Below the pieces are notes generated by a model that searched no databases, was not told where the DNA came from, and saw only the letters and a program-made list of their open reading frames with translations. This document shows, one piece after another, positions 36,853-45,359 of a stretch of 64,000 bases of DNA. The translations under genes were made by a program, and so were the position numbers. Source of the stretch: Pseudomonas gregormendelii (lineage in GTDB: Bacteria > Pseudomonadota > Gammaproteobacteria > Pseudomonadales > Pseudomonadaceae); contig NZ_JADEVO010000013.1 of NCBI RefSeq assembly GCF_017114825.1, positions 62,001 through 126,000 of the forward strand. Direction: 5' to 3'. How positions within the stretch are numbered: the stretch's first letter is position 1; each line of letters begins with the position of its first letter.

Positions 36853-37698
36853 CTAAGCCCCCACCCGCGCCTGCAAACTCAAATTCGCCCGCTCCCCCGG
36901 CGCCAGTCCCCGCCCACCACCACTCGCCGCCTCGACACAGACAAATTCAGACATCTCGTTCCAGCTCACTCCCAGCAACGGCCGCGTCCCCGGGTGCCAG
37001 ACCACGGTGTTTGCGTCATCCCCGGTATCGATGCACAACTGCCGCTGCCAGACAGGGTCCTTGAGCTGTAATTCGCCCTCGTGCTGGAACACTCGCTGGC
37101 AGCCGCCATCCACCCGCAGCTCTCCTTCCTGCTGGCATGCCTGGCGCTTCAACTGGTCGTAACCTTGCACCCCATCGAGCCCAGACAGCGCTACCTCGCC
37201 CACGTCGCCAATACGCCAGTAGGCGTGCAAAGCCTGACTCAACTGACACGGCAGGCTGTCCTGATGCTCAGTCGCCAGGCGTAGGTCCAGGCGCTCGCCA
37301 AGGTGCGCATGCAGGTCCACTTGCCAGTCGCACAGTTGCAGTTGCCAGTGCAGGCGCACGCCGTCGTCCGTGCTGCTGTCGAGTAACTTCCAGTCGAGCA
37401 GACGCGCCCAGCCATGGGACGGCCAGGCGTTTTCGCTCGGATGGCGGCCATACCACGGCCAGCACACCGGCACCCCGCCTCGAATCGCGCCGACATGCGG
37501 CCACTTCGCTGCGCACCACAGCCAGGGTTTCTGGCCTTTGGGCTGGAAGTGCAGCAACTGCGCACCCTGGCGACTGAACACCGCCTGGCAGAGCGGATGA
37601 TCGATCACCAGCACGTCGCGCAGTTGATAGCGCTCCCACGCGAACACAGGACGCTCGCGCAAGGATTTGAAGAAGCGTTGTAGCGGATGCTCATGCAT
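36853..37698 (-). CDS. D-hexose-6-phosphate mutarotase
   Basis: 281-residue aldose-1-epimerase-like protein of the YeaD group, which speeds the exchange of the alpha and beta forms of hexose 6-phosphates. Recognisable runs are GGVPVCWPWYGRHP, SHGWARLLDW with a catalytic His, and the late FVCVEAASGG with the catalytic Glu. It is the last gene of the gtsABCD-oprB group, as in P. putida (PP_1015-PP_1020), where it would feed the Zwf-suited anomer. A terminator after oprB suggests part of the transcript stops before it. Confidence 0.9.
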   Translation of the reverse strand: MHEHPLQRFFKSLRERPVFAWERYQLRDVLVIDHPLCQAVFSRQGAQLLHFQPKGQKPWLWCAAKWPHVGAIRGGVPVCWPWYGRHPSENAWPSHGWARLLDWKLLDSSTDDGVRLHWQLQLCDWQVDLHAHLGERLDLRLATEHQDSLPCQLSQALHAYWRIGDVGEVALSGLDGVQGYDQLKRQACQQEGELRVDGGCQRVFQHEGELQLKDPVWQRQLCIDTGDDANTVVWHPGTRPLLGVSWNEMSEFVCVEAASGGGRGLAPGERANLSLQARVGA

Positions 37699-37744
37699 GT
37701 GCCGCAGTCCTGAAAATCATCTGTTACCGGGAAGTGCCCGCCCC

Positions 37745-37777
37745 AAAAAAAAGCGGACAGCCTTGGCCGTCCGCAAA
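37745..37777 (-). terminator. terminator after oprB
   Basis: Reverse strand stem GCGGAC / GTCCGC followed by eight T, placed between oprB and the mutarotase gene. Confidence 0.87.
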
Positions 37778-37812
37778 AATGCGCACATGGAGAGAAGCTT
37801 ATCGCAACAGCG

Positions 37813-39159
37813 TTAGAACACCGACTGAATTTTCAGGCCGGCCACGATCGCGTCGTCCACCTGATCCACACCACCGGGGTGCTTCACGTACTGCAGGTTG
37901 GGACGCACGGTCAGCCAGTTGGTGACGTGGAAACCGTAGTTGATTTCAGCGTTGTACTCGGTGTCCTGGATAGGCAGGAAGGCCGGGTTGTCGTAGTCGT
38001 CGATGCCGTTGACGCCATTGATCAGCTTGCGGTTTTTCTGCGCGTCTTCGTTGACGTGGATACGGGCGATACCGATGCCCACATCGTCTTTGGGGCGCGC
38101 GTTGAACGGGCCTTTGTAGACCAGCATCAGGTTCTGATAGTTGTCCACGACGTTGGTGTCCTTGTCGTGGAAGGTGGCGTTGGCCGCGATGCTCAGGCCA
38201 CGGCTCTTGTCGCCATTGTGGTCGGTCAGCTGTTGCTGGGCGACGAACCAGTAGCCGGACTTGCTGCTGTGGCTGCGGTACGCATCACCGCTGACGGCCG
38301 CGTCGTTACCGTTGGCATCTTCACGAACGTCGTCGGCCTTGGCGGTGCTTTTGTAGTAACCGACGCGGTACTCGCCCGGCAGGCTGTTGACGTTTGGCGA
38401 CCACACCAGTTCGACTGGAATGATGGTGCCCTTGGTGCCGCTGCCGCTGAGCTTGAAGCCGTTGCCGGTTTCCAGTTGCGACGGGTTCTGGTTGTACGCG
38501 CCGATCTGCGCGTAGAGCTCGTCGTTGATGTTGTACTTCACGCGGATCGCCGCCTGGCTGACCGGCCAGTTGTACCAGATGCCGCCCACCCAGTTACCCA
38601 CTTGCGAGCCGCAGAACGCCAGGTTCTGGAAGTCGCACGGGAAGCTGTTGAAGTCTTCGCCTTCGCCGAAGTAACCGGCCTTGACGTCCAGGGCGCCATC
38701 GAAATACTTCTGCTTGACCCACAATTGCGTCAGGCGCCAGGTCTGGCCCCGGCCCCAGACTTCCTGGGAAGAACTGAAGGTGCCAGCCCGTGGATCGCCG
38801 ATGCGATCATTGGAGATGTTCTTGCCGCTACGCTCGGTGATCGCCAGTTTGAACTCGGCGTCTTTCCAGCCGAAGATCTTTTCCAGGTCCAGTTGCGCCC
38901 CCAAGGCAAACTGGTCGCTGTAGCGCGCAGTGGTGTCATCGTTGTAGCCGCCCTTGAGGTTGGAGCCGACTTCGCCCACGTACTCCAGGGTGAAATCGTA
39001 GCCCGCCTCGATCAGCTTGGTCCGCTCACCACCCCAGTCGCCCGTCATCCACTTCGACTCGGGGCTGAACGCTTCAGCAGCGTGCACGGTGCCAGCCAGG
39101 CTCATCGCCGCAATCGCTGACAATTGGCAGATCAGCTGAGCGTTGTTCTTCTTCTTCAT
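37813..39159 (-). CDS. oprB: carbohydrate-selective outer-membrane porin OprB
   Basis: 448-residue beta-barrel porin for glucose entry through the outer membrane. A signal peptide is clear (CQLSAIAAMSLAGTVHAAEA, cleavage after VHA). The mature start SKWMTGDWGGERTKLIEAGY is the family opening, and the chain ends in the C-terminal aromatic (LKIQSVF) needed for barrel assembly. It follows gtsD in the same direction; a REP group lies in the 227-base gap. AACAATAA ahead of the CGAGGATG site fits an Hfq/Crc target. Confidence 0.94.
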   Translation of the reverse strand: MKKKNNAQLICQLSAIAAMSLAGTVHAAEAFSPESKWMTGDWGGERTKLIEAGYDFTLEYVGEVGSNLKGGYNDDTTARYSDQFALGAQLDLEKIFGWKDAEFKLAITERSGKNISNDRIGDPRAGTFSSSQEVWGRGQTWRLTQLWVKQKYFDGALDVKAGYFGEGEDFNSFPCDFQNLAFCGSQVGNWVGGIWYNWPVSQAAIRVKYNINDELYAQIGAYNQNPSQLETGNGFKLSGSGTKGTIIPVELVWSPNVNSLPGEYRVGYYKSTAKADDVREDANGNDAAVSGDAYRSHSSKSGYWFVAQQQLTDHNGDKSRGLSIAANATFHDKDTNVVDNYQNLMLVYKGPFNARPKDDVGIGIARIHVNEDAQKNRKLINGVNGIDDYDNPAFLPIQDTEYNAEINYGFHVTNWLTVRPNLQYVKHPGGVDQVDDAIVAGLKIQSVF

Positions 39160-39171
39160 CCCTACATCCTC

Positions 39172-39185
39172 GTTTTATTGTTATT
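39172..39185 (-). promoter_or_regulatory. A-rich Hfq/Crc-type motif before oprB
   Basis: Reverse strand AATAACAATAAAAC just before the oprB ribosome site matches AANAANAA. Confidence 0.45.
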
Positions 39186-39223
39186 AACTGTTTTTATCTA
39201 ACGCGGTTTACAAATCCCCACTG

Positions 39224-39385
39224 CAGGAGCGAGCTTGCTCGCGAAAAACTTCAGGCCGACGCGGTGAATCAGACTGCCCGCGTAATCGTTCACGCCCATC
39301 GCGAGCTAGCTCGCTCCTACAGGGCTAACGCTTGCGGCCAGCCTGAGCGACCGTTCTTGTCCAACACGAGCAAGCTCGCTCGGAC
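39224..39385. repeat. REP group (type C), pair plus extra arm
   Basis: An inverted pair (GGAGCGAGCTTGCTCGCGAA at the left, GCTAGCTCGCTCCTAC at the right, to 39321) is followed by a third, partial arm ACGAGCAAGCTCGCTCGGAC. It fills most of the gtsD-oprB gap and could reduce readthrough into oprB. Confidence 0.85.
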
Positions 39386-39386
39386 A

Positions 39387-40547
39387 TCAGCGGCCTTTGA
39401 ACTGGGTCACGTTGGCGTTGTGAGCCTCCGCCTTCGGAACACCGGCAACCCCCAGGCGCTCGCCGGTCTTGGCGTCGAATAACAAAACCTTCGACGGATC
39501 AAATTGCAGGGTCAGGGTCTCGCCGACATTCGGCGCGACGTCCGGCGCCAGGCGGCAGCAGACCTTGGTGTCGTTGAGGTTGACGAACACCAGGGTGTCG
39601 GGGCCGGTCGGTTCGGTCACCTGGACCTCAGCGCGAATGGTCGGCAGCCCGTTCGGCTCGTTGCCCGCCAGCACGATCTGCTCCGGACGCAGGCCCAGAA
39701 TCACTTCACGATCTTCCAGACCGGCGTCCTGCATGCCCAGTGGCAACTCGCAACGGGCCTGGCCGCTGTCGAGCAATGCCAGCAGGCGACCGTCCTTGCG
39801 CTGCAAACGCAGGGGGATGAAGTTCATCGGCGGCGAGCCGATGAAGCTCGCCACGAACAGGTTGGCCGGGTTGTTGTAGATGTCTTTCGGCGTGCCGAAC
39901 TGCTGGATGATCCCGTCTTTCATCACCGCCACTTTGTCGCCCAGGGTCATCGCTTCGATCTGGTCGTGGGTCACGTAGACCGTGGTGGTTTTCAGACGCT
40001 GGTGCATCAATTTCATTTCGGTGCGCATCTCGACCCGCAGCTTGGCGTCGAGGTTGGACAGCGGCTCATCGAACAGGTAAATCTTCGGCCGCCGCGCCAG
40101 TGCCCGACCCATGGCCACACGCTGTTGCTGGCCGCCAGAGAGTTGGCCAGGTTTGCGGCTGAGCAGGTGTTCGATTTGCAGCAGCTTGGCCACGCGAGCA
40201 ACTTCTTCGTCGATTTCGGCCGTTGGCATTTTGCGAATCTTCAAGCCGAAAGCGATGTTGTCGCGCACGCTCATGGTCGGGTACAGCGCGTAGGACTGGA
40301 ACACCATGGCGATGTCGCGATCCTTGGAGCTCATGCCGCTGATGTCGGCGTCGTCCACCAGGATCGCGCCGCCGCTGATGTTCTCCAGGCCGGCGATGCA
40401 GTTCATCAGCGTGGACTTACCGCAGCCCGACGGACCGACCAGGATCAGGAACTCACCGTCATTGATCTTCAGTTCGATGTTCTTCAGGGTATCCGGCAAG
40501 CCGGCACCGTAGGTCTTATTGACGTTACGTAATTCGAGAGTTGCCAT
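39387..40547 (-). CDS. gtsD: glucose ABC transporter ATP-binding protein
   Basis: 386-residue MalK/UgpC-type ATPase. Walker [10 protein letters not shown] is at residues 38-46, the signature is [10 protein letters not shown], Walker [10 protein letters not shown], and the switch histidine is in [12 protein letters not shown]. The C-terminal 140 residues form the TOBE/MOP regulatory domain. It powers the GtsBC permease. Three bases separate it from gtsC. Confidence 0.94.
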   Translation of the reverse strand: MATLELRNVNKTYGAGLPDTLKNIELKINDGEFLILVGPSGCGKSTLMNCIAGLENISGGAILVDDADISGMSSKDRDIAMVFQSYALYPTMSVRDNIAFGLKIRKMPTAEIDEEVARVAKLLQIEHLLSRKPGQLSGGQQQRVAMGRALARRPKIYLFDEPLSNLDAKLRVEMRTEMKLMHQRLKTTTVYVTHDQIEAMTLGDKVAVMKDGIIQQFGTPKDIYNNPANLFVASFIGSPPMNFIPLRLQRKDGRLLALLDSGQARCELPLGMQDAGLEDREVILGLRPEQIVLAGNEPNGLPTIRAEVQVTEPTGPDTLVFVNLNDTKVCCRLAPDVAPNVGETLTLQFDPSKVLLFDAKTGERLGVAGVPKAEAHNANVTQFKGR

Positions 40548-40550
40548 GTT

Positions 40551-41396
40551 CTACCCCTTGACCGCGCCGGACGTCAGCCCACGCAGGAAATACTTGCCAG
40601 CGAATATGTAGACCAGCAGTGTCGGCAGCCCGGCGATCATCGCGGCAGCCATATCAACGTTGTATTCCTTGGCCCCGGTGCTGGTGTTGACCAGGTTGTT
40701 CAGGGCCACGGTGATCGGTTGTGCATCGCCGCTGGCGAACACCACGCCGAACAGGAAGTCATTCCAGATCTGCGTGAACTGCCAGATCAGGCAGACCATG
40801 ACGATAGGGATCGACATCGGCAGCAGGATCTTCCAGAAGATCGTGAAGAAGCCCGCGCCATCCAGGCGTGCCGCCTTGACCAGCGCATCCGGAATGCTCA
40901 CGTAGTAGTTGCGAAAGAACAGCGTGGTGAACGCCAGGCCGTAGACCACGTGCACCAGCACCAGGCCGGTGGTGGTGTTGGCCAGGCCGAGCTTGCCGAG
41001 GGTGAACGAGGCTGGCAGCAGGACGGTCTGGAACGGCAGGAAGCAGCCGAACAGCAACAGGCCGAAGAACAGTTGCGAGCCACGGAAGCGCCACATCGAC
41101 AGCACGTAGCCATTCATTGCACCTATGAAGGTGGAGATCAGCACTGCGGGCACGGTGATTTTCACCGAGTTCCAGAAGTAACTGCCGACACTGTCCCAGG
41201 CCTTGAGCCAGCCAATGCCATCGATCACGGTTGGCCAGCTCAGCAGGTTGCCGGTGCGGATGTCCTCGGGGGTTTTGAAGCTGGTCAGCAGCATCACCAC
41301 CAGCGGGATCAGGTAGACCGCGGCGGCCAGCAACAACGTGGCGTAAATGGCGATGCGGCTGAAGCTGAGCGCCGGTTTGCCCAGTTGATTACTCAT
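40551..41396 (-). CDS. gtsC: glucose ABC transporter permease
   Basis: 281-residue permease of the MalG type with six membrane helices. The EAA loop that docks on the ATPase reads ALVKAARLDGAGFFTIFWKI. It overlaps gtsB by 8 bases. Confidence 0.93.
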   Translation of the reverse strand: MSNQLGKPALSFSRIAIYATLLLAAAVYLIPLVVMLLTSFKTPEDIRTGNLLSWPTVIDGIGWLKAWDSVGSYFWNSVKITVPAVLISTFIGAMNGYVLSMWRFRGSQLFFGLLLFGCFLPFQTVLLPASFTLGKLGLANTTTGLVLVHVVYGLAFTTLFFRNYYVSIPDALVKAARLDGAGFFTIFWKILLPMSIPIVMVCLIWQFTQIWNDFLFGVVFASGDAQPITVALNNLVNTSTGAKEYNVDMAAAMIAGLPTLLVYIFAGKYFLRGLTSGAVKG

Positions 41397-42297
41397 GGCG
41401 TTTGCCTCGCAGTTCCGAGTACAGGTAAGGCACCAGGATCGCCAGGATCGCGCCGAGCATCATCATGGCGCTGGCCGAACCAATGCCCATCTGGCCACGG
41501 CTGAAGGTGAAGGAATACATGAACATCGCTGGCAGGTCGGACGAGTAGCCCGGGCCGCCTGCGGTCATTGCAGCCACCAGGTCGAAGCTCTTGATCGCGA
41601 TGTGCGCGAGGATCATGAAGGCGCTGAAAAATACCGGGCGCAGGCTCGGCAACACGATCTTCAGGTAGATGGTCGGCAAGCTCGCGCCGTCGACTTGCGC
41701 GGCACGGATGATCGATTGATCGACACCGCGCAGGCCGGCCAGGAACATCGCCATGACAAACCCGGAGGCTTGCCATACGGCAGCGATGACCAGGCAATAG
41801 ACGACGCGATCCTGATCCACCAGCCAGTCGAGCCGAAAACCTTCCCAGCCCCAGTCACGCAGCATCTTGTCCAGGCCAAGGCCTGGATTGAGCAGCCATT
41901 TCCAGGCGGTACCGGTGACGATCATCGACAGCGCCATCGGGTACAGGTAGACGGTGCGAATGAAGCCTTCCTTGCGAATGCGCTGGTCCAGCAGCACCGC
42001 CAGGAACACCCCCAGCACCAGGCTGATGCCGATGAACATGCCGCCAAACAGGGCGAGGTTCTTGCTCGCGACCCACCAGCGGTCGTTGTCCAGCAGCCGG
42101 GTGTACTGCTGCAGGCCGACCCATTTGTAGCTCGGCATGAAGCTGGAATTGGTGAAGGACAGGACGAATGTCCAGATGATGTAACCGTAGAAACCAACCA
42201 ACACGATGAGCATGCTCGGCGCGAGTACCAACTTGGGTAACCAGCGTTGCAGCGCATCGAACGGTGAGGCTTTGCTGAAAACCGCCACAGAGCTCAT
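41389..42297 (-). CDS. gtsB: glucose ABC transporter permease
   Basis: 302-residue permease of the MalF type, partner of GtsC, with six membrane helices. The EAA loop is SIIRAAQVDGASLPTIYLKI. It is separated from gtsA by 154 bases that hold a REP pair, so its translation level can be set apart from that of the binding protein. Confidence 0.93.
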   Translation of the reverse strand: MSSVAVFSKASPFDALQRWLPKLVLAPSMLIVLVGFYGYIIWTFVLSFTNSSFMPSYKWVGLQQYTRLLDNDRWWVASKNLALFGGMFIGISLVLGVFLAVLLDQRIRKEGFIRTVYLYPMALSMIVTGTAWKWLLNPGLGLDKMLRDWGWEGFRLDWLVDQDRVVYCLVIAAVWQASGFVMAMFLAGLRGVDQSIIRAAQVDGASLPTIYLKIVLPSLRPVFFSAFMILAHIAIKSFDLVAAMTAGGPGYSSDLPAMFMYSFTFSRGQMGIGSASAMMMLGAILAILVPYLYSELRGKRHE

Positions 42298-42343
42298 CGG
42301 GATAATCCAGGTTTAAATATAAAGGATCGAAGTGCGATCCCTC

Positions 42344-42427
42344 GTAGGAGCTGCCGCAGGCTGCGATCTTTTGATTTTGTTTTTTTACAATCAAGATCAA
42401 AAGATCGCAGCCTGCGGCAGCTCCTAC
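42344..42427. repeat. REP pair (type A) between gtsA and gtsB
   Basis: Perfect arms GTAGGAGCTGCCGCAGGC and complement, extended by GATCTTTTGAT / ATCAAAAGATC around a T-rich loop. It stands inside an operon, after the gene for the abundant binding protein, as REPs do in malE-malF of E. coli. Confidence 0.93.
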
Positions 42428-42451
42428 CAGGGGCTCACTCGCTGTCGGGGA

Positions 42452-43750
42452 TTACTGGGCCGCTTTGACAGCCGATGCCAGTTGGGCGCTGGCCTTGGCC
42501 GGGTCAGCATCCTTGTCGTTCATGAAGTTGGTGACCACGTCGAAGATCGCACCCTGCACGGCCAGGGAGGTGGCCATGTTGTGCGCCATGCTCGGTTGCA
42601 GGCCGCCGGTCTTCTCGTCAGCCAGGAAGTCCTTGGCTGCGGTCTGGGCGCAGGAATCGAAGCCCAGGGCGCTCATGTCGTTGAGCATGTCGGTGCGCAC
42701 CGGAATCGAGCCTTTGTTCATGCTGAAGACTTTCTGGAAATCGGTCCCCAAGGCGACCTTGGCCAGGTCTTGCTGAGCGGCGATGTCGCCTTTGCGATCG
42801 GCCTTGAGCTTGAACACGGCCAGGGAATCGATGTTGTAGGTGAAGGCTTTTTCGGTGCCTGGGAACGGCACGCACTGGTAGTCCTTGCCGGCGACTTTCT
42901 TCGCCGCCGTCCATTCGCTTTTCGCCCAGTCGCCCATCATCTGCATGCCGGCCTTGCCGTTGATAACGTCGGCGGCAGCGATGTTCCAGTCACGACCGGC
43001 GCGGTTCTGGTCCATGTAGCCGGTGAGCTTTTTCAGTTCGGTAAAAGCCTTGGTCATTTCAGCGCCAGACAGGGTTTTCTGGTCCAGGTCTACCAGGGCT
43101 TTCTTGTAGCCTTCGGCGCCCATGGTCGAGAGCACCACGTCTTCGAATACAGTGCTGTCCTGCCAAGGCTGACCGCCGTGGGCCAGGGCGATGAAGCCGG
43201 CGGCCTTGAGCTTGTCGCCGGCGGCGTAGAATTCTTCGAGGGTGGTGGGAGCCTTGTCGATACCGGCTTTCTTAAAGACTTCCGGGTTGATCCACAGCCA
43301 GTTGACGCGGTGGATGTTCACCGGCACGGCAACGTAGTCACCTTCGTACTTGACGGTGTCGGAGACCTTCTTCGACAGCAGGCCGTCCCAGTTTTCCGCC
43401 TTGGCGACGTCGGTCAGGGTGTCGGTACTGAGCAGGCCGGTGCTGCCCCATTCCTGGATGTCGGGGCCCTTGATCTGGGCAACGCCAGGCGGGTTACCGG
43501 CGACGGCGCGGCTTTTCAACACGGTCATGGCCGTTGAACCGCCCCCCCCGGCAACGGCGCCGTCTTTCCAGGTGAAGCCGTCTTTTTCAACTTGAGCCTT
43601 GAGTACATCGACCGCTGCTTTTTCACCACCCGACGTCCACCAGTGAACCACTTCCACCGAACCTTTGGCATCGGCGGCAAGAGCACTGAGAGGGAGCGCA
43701 GACAGGGAGGCAAGAGAAATGAGCGTAGCGAGGCGAGAAATCGCATTCAT
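42452..43750 (-). CDS. gtsA: glucose ABC transporter substrate-binding protein
   Basis: 432-residue periplasmic binding protein of the sugar family 1. The signal peptide ends [10 protein letters not shown] (cleavage near residue 25). The mature protein opens [20 protein letters not shown] and carries [20 protein letters not shown], common in glucose/mannose binders of pseudomonads. First gene of gtsABCD-oprB. A-rich AACAACAAG lies just ahead of its AAAGG site, and a 38-bp element shared with the AGE gene lies about 85 bases upstream. Confidence 0.94.
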   Translation of the reverse strand: MNAISRLATLISLASLSALPLSALAADAKGSVEVVHWWTSGGEKAAVDVLKAQVEKDGFTWKDGAVAGGGGSTAMTVLKSRAVAGNPPGVAQIKGPDIQEWGSTGLLSTDTLTDVAKAENWDGLLSKKVSDTVKYEGDYVAVPVNIHRVNWLWINPEVFKKAGIDKAPTTLEEFYAAGDKLKAAGFIALAHGGQPWQDSTVFEDVVLSTMGAEGYKKALVDLDQKTLSGAEMTKAFTELKKLTGYMDQNRAGRDWNIAAADVINGKAGMQMMGDWAKSEWTAAKKVAGKDYQCVPFPGTEKAFTYNIDSLAVFKLKADRKGDIAAQQDLAKVALGTDFQKVFSMNKGSIPVRTDMLNDMSALGFDSCAQTAAKDFLADEKTGGLQPSMAHNMATSLAVQGAIFDVVTNFMNDKDADPAKASAQLASAVKAAQ

Positions 43751-43764
43751 CTGGAAGTACCTTT

Positions 43765-43774
43765 CTTGTTGTTA
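43765..43774 (-). promoter_or_regulatory. A-rich Hfq/Crc-type motif before gtsA
   Basis: Reverse strand TAACAACAAG directly before the ribosome site matches AANAANAA. Confidence 0.5.
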
Positions 43775-43833
43775 TGCATGCAAGTCTGGTGCTTGCGCTG
43801 CATGGATTTTAAACAGGAGTCAGCCCCTCGCAG

Positions 43834-43871
43834 GTAACGAAGGGACGCTGGAATGTCACCACATGGTTACA
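43834..43871 (-). promoter_or_regulatory. 38-bp conserved element upstream of gtsA
   Basis: On the + strand: GTAACGAAGGG, 8 variable bases, ATGTCACCAC, then ATGGTTACA. It is 28/38 identical, without gaps, to the element at 45187-45224. In gene direction it contains the inverted repeat TGTAAC-N6-GTGACA followed by CCCTTCGTTAC. It spans the stop codon of the AGE gene. The binder is unknown; GltR is the nearest candidate. Confidence 0.65.
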
Positions 43872-45126
43872 CAGGAACGCCCTGGGACACCTGCCCCAGA
43901 GCGGTGGCCAGGCTCGGCGCCAGGGGCAGGCCGGGAATAAGGACGGCCTGCCAGGCGTGATACAGGTCGGGTTTGCCCGGCCAGATATCGGCACTGGCAC
44001 GGTTTTGCGGGTCCAGTTCGTGATGCCAGCTGCCGGCTTCGCGATCGATGAAGTGACGGTCACAGAATTCCCAGAACAGCCGGTACCAGGCTTCGTACTG
44101 GCTGTCGCCGGTGCGCTTGAGCAATGCGCTGGCGGCGGCGCTGGCCTCGCAATGGGTCCAGTGCAGACGGTGCCGCACCACCGGGCGATTGTCCCAGTCG
44201 AGGGTGTAGACAAGGCCGGGTGCACCATCGACCTCCCAACCGTGACGGCAGTTGTGCTCGAAGAGTTTTTGCGCGTCGGTGACCAGCCAACCCGGCGTGA
44301 GCATGCCGGCCTGGACCCGTGCCGCTTCGAGGTGCAGCAACAGCCGCGCCCACTCGAACCCGTGGCCGGGTGTGGTGCCGTAGGGGCGAAAACCGTCCGC
44401 CGGGTTGTCGTGGTTGTACTCGCGCAGAGGCTGCCAGTCGCGGTCGAAGTGTTCGACCACCAGGTAGTCGTTGGCGGCGGCGTGACCATGGATCACCCGC
44501 TCGACAATGCGCTGGGCGCGGCACAGCCAGCGTTTGTCCGTGGTGACATCGGCCAGGGCGAGGAAGGTTTCGGTGGCGTGCATGTTGCTGTTGGCGCCGC
44601 GGTAGCGCTCCTCTTCACTCCAGTCGCGATTGAAGGATTCGCGCAGGGCGCCCTCCTCTTCACTCCAGAAACGCGTGTCGATAATGTTGATCGCGTCAGC
44701 GAGCAAGGCGTGCGCGCCAGGCCGTTGCGCGACGACAGCGGAGCTGGCAGCCAAAGCGACGAAGGCGTGCAGGTAGGCGGCCTTGCCGGTGTTGCCGTCC
44801 TGGTGTTCGGCCACGGCGAACCAGCCACCATGCTCGGCATCGCGCATTGGCCCGCTGAGGGCCTTGACGCCATGGTCTACCAGCTCGGCAAAGCCCGGCA
44901 GGCCCTGGATGTGAGCCATGGCAAAGCTGTGGGTCATGCGTGCGGTGTTCATGGTTTCGGCGCGGGCATTGGCCGGGAGGCGGCCCTTTTCATCAAGGTT
45001 ACCGAAGCCTTCAGGCAGTCTGGAGGCTTTAGCGAACGCCAGCAGGCGCAAGCCTTCGGCGGCCAGCCATTGCTGATGCGCGGGGGCGTTCAGCCAGCTG
45101 CTGAAGGCGGGTTGGAAGGTGTGCAT
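43867..45126 (-). CDS. AGE-family sugar isomerase (mannose/glucose isomerase-like)
   Basis: 419-residue alpha/alpha-barrel protein of the N-acylglucosamine 2-epimerase group, close to YihS-type aldose-ketose isomerases. Barrel motifs: RMTHSFAMAHIQGLPG with an Arg/His pair, RGANSNMHATETFLALAD, TPGHGFEWARLLLHLE and HWTHCEASAAASALLKRTGD, holding the three conserved histidines. It could turn mannose into fructose or isomerise glucose before phosphorylation; the substrate is not determined. It lies between gtrS and gtsA and has its own promoter with the 38-bp element. Confidence 0.88.
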   Translation of the reverse strand: MHTFQPAFSSWLNAPAHQQWLAAEGLRLLAFAKASRLPEGFGNLDEKGRLPANARAETMNTARMTHSFAMAHIQGLPGFAELVDHGVKALSGPMRDAEHGGWFAVAEHQDGNTGKAAYLHAFVALAASSAVVAQRPGAHALLADAINIIDTRFWSEEEGALRESFNRDWSEEERYRGANSNMHATETFLALADVTTDKRWLCRAQRIVERVIHGHAAANDYLVVEHFDRDWQPLREYNHDNPADGFRPYGTTPGHGFEWARLLLHLEAARVQAGMLTPGWLVTDAQKLFEHNCRHGWEVDGAPGLVYTLDWDNRPVVRHRLHWTHCEASAAASALLKRTGDSQYEAWYRLFWEFCDRHFIDREAGSWHHELDPQNRASADIWPGKPDLYHAWQAVLIPGLPLAPSLATALGQVSQGVPV

Positions 45127-45134
45127 GGTGTGCC

Positions 45135-45148
45135 TTTTTTGTTGTTAT
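45135..45148 (-). promoter_or_regulatory. A-rich Hfq/Crc-type motif before the AGE gene
   Basis: Reverse strand ATAACAACAAAAAA just before GGCACACC-ATG fits AANAANAA. Confidence 0.5.
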
Positions 45149-45186
45149 GACTGGGGGCAGTCTAAACAACGGGGGGTGGCGGGCTT

Positions 45187-45224
45187 GTAACGAAGGGGGC
45201 GGGTTATGTCACCACTTTGTGACA
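45187..45224 (-). promoter_or_regulatory. 38-bp conserved element upstream of the AGE gene
   Basis: On the + strand: GTAACGAAGGG, 8 variable bases, ATGTCACCAC, then TTTGTGACA. In gene direction the inverted repeat is perfect here, TGTCAC-N6-GTGACA. It ends 61 bases before the AGE start codon. Confidence 0.65.
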
Positions 45225-45260
45225 TTTGATCTGGGTATGGGTTGGATCGACTGACGCCTT

Positions 45261-45339
45261 CGCGGGCAAGCCCGCTCCCACAGGGTTATGCACACAATTT
45301 GAGAATGCAGGTAATCCTGTGGGAGCGGGTCGCCCGCGA
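45261..45339. repeat. REP pair (type B)
   Basis: Arms CGCGGGCAAGCCCGCTCCCA and TGGGAGCGGGTCGCCCGCG around about 35 bases. It lies between the end of gtrS and the AGE promoter. Confidence 0.9.
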
Positions 45340-45359
45340 AGAACGATTACGCGGTGTAC

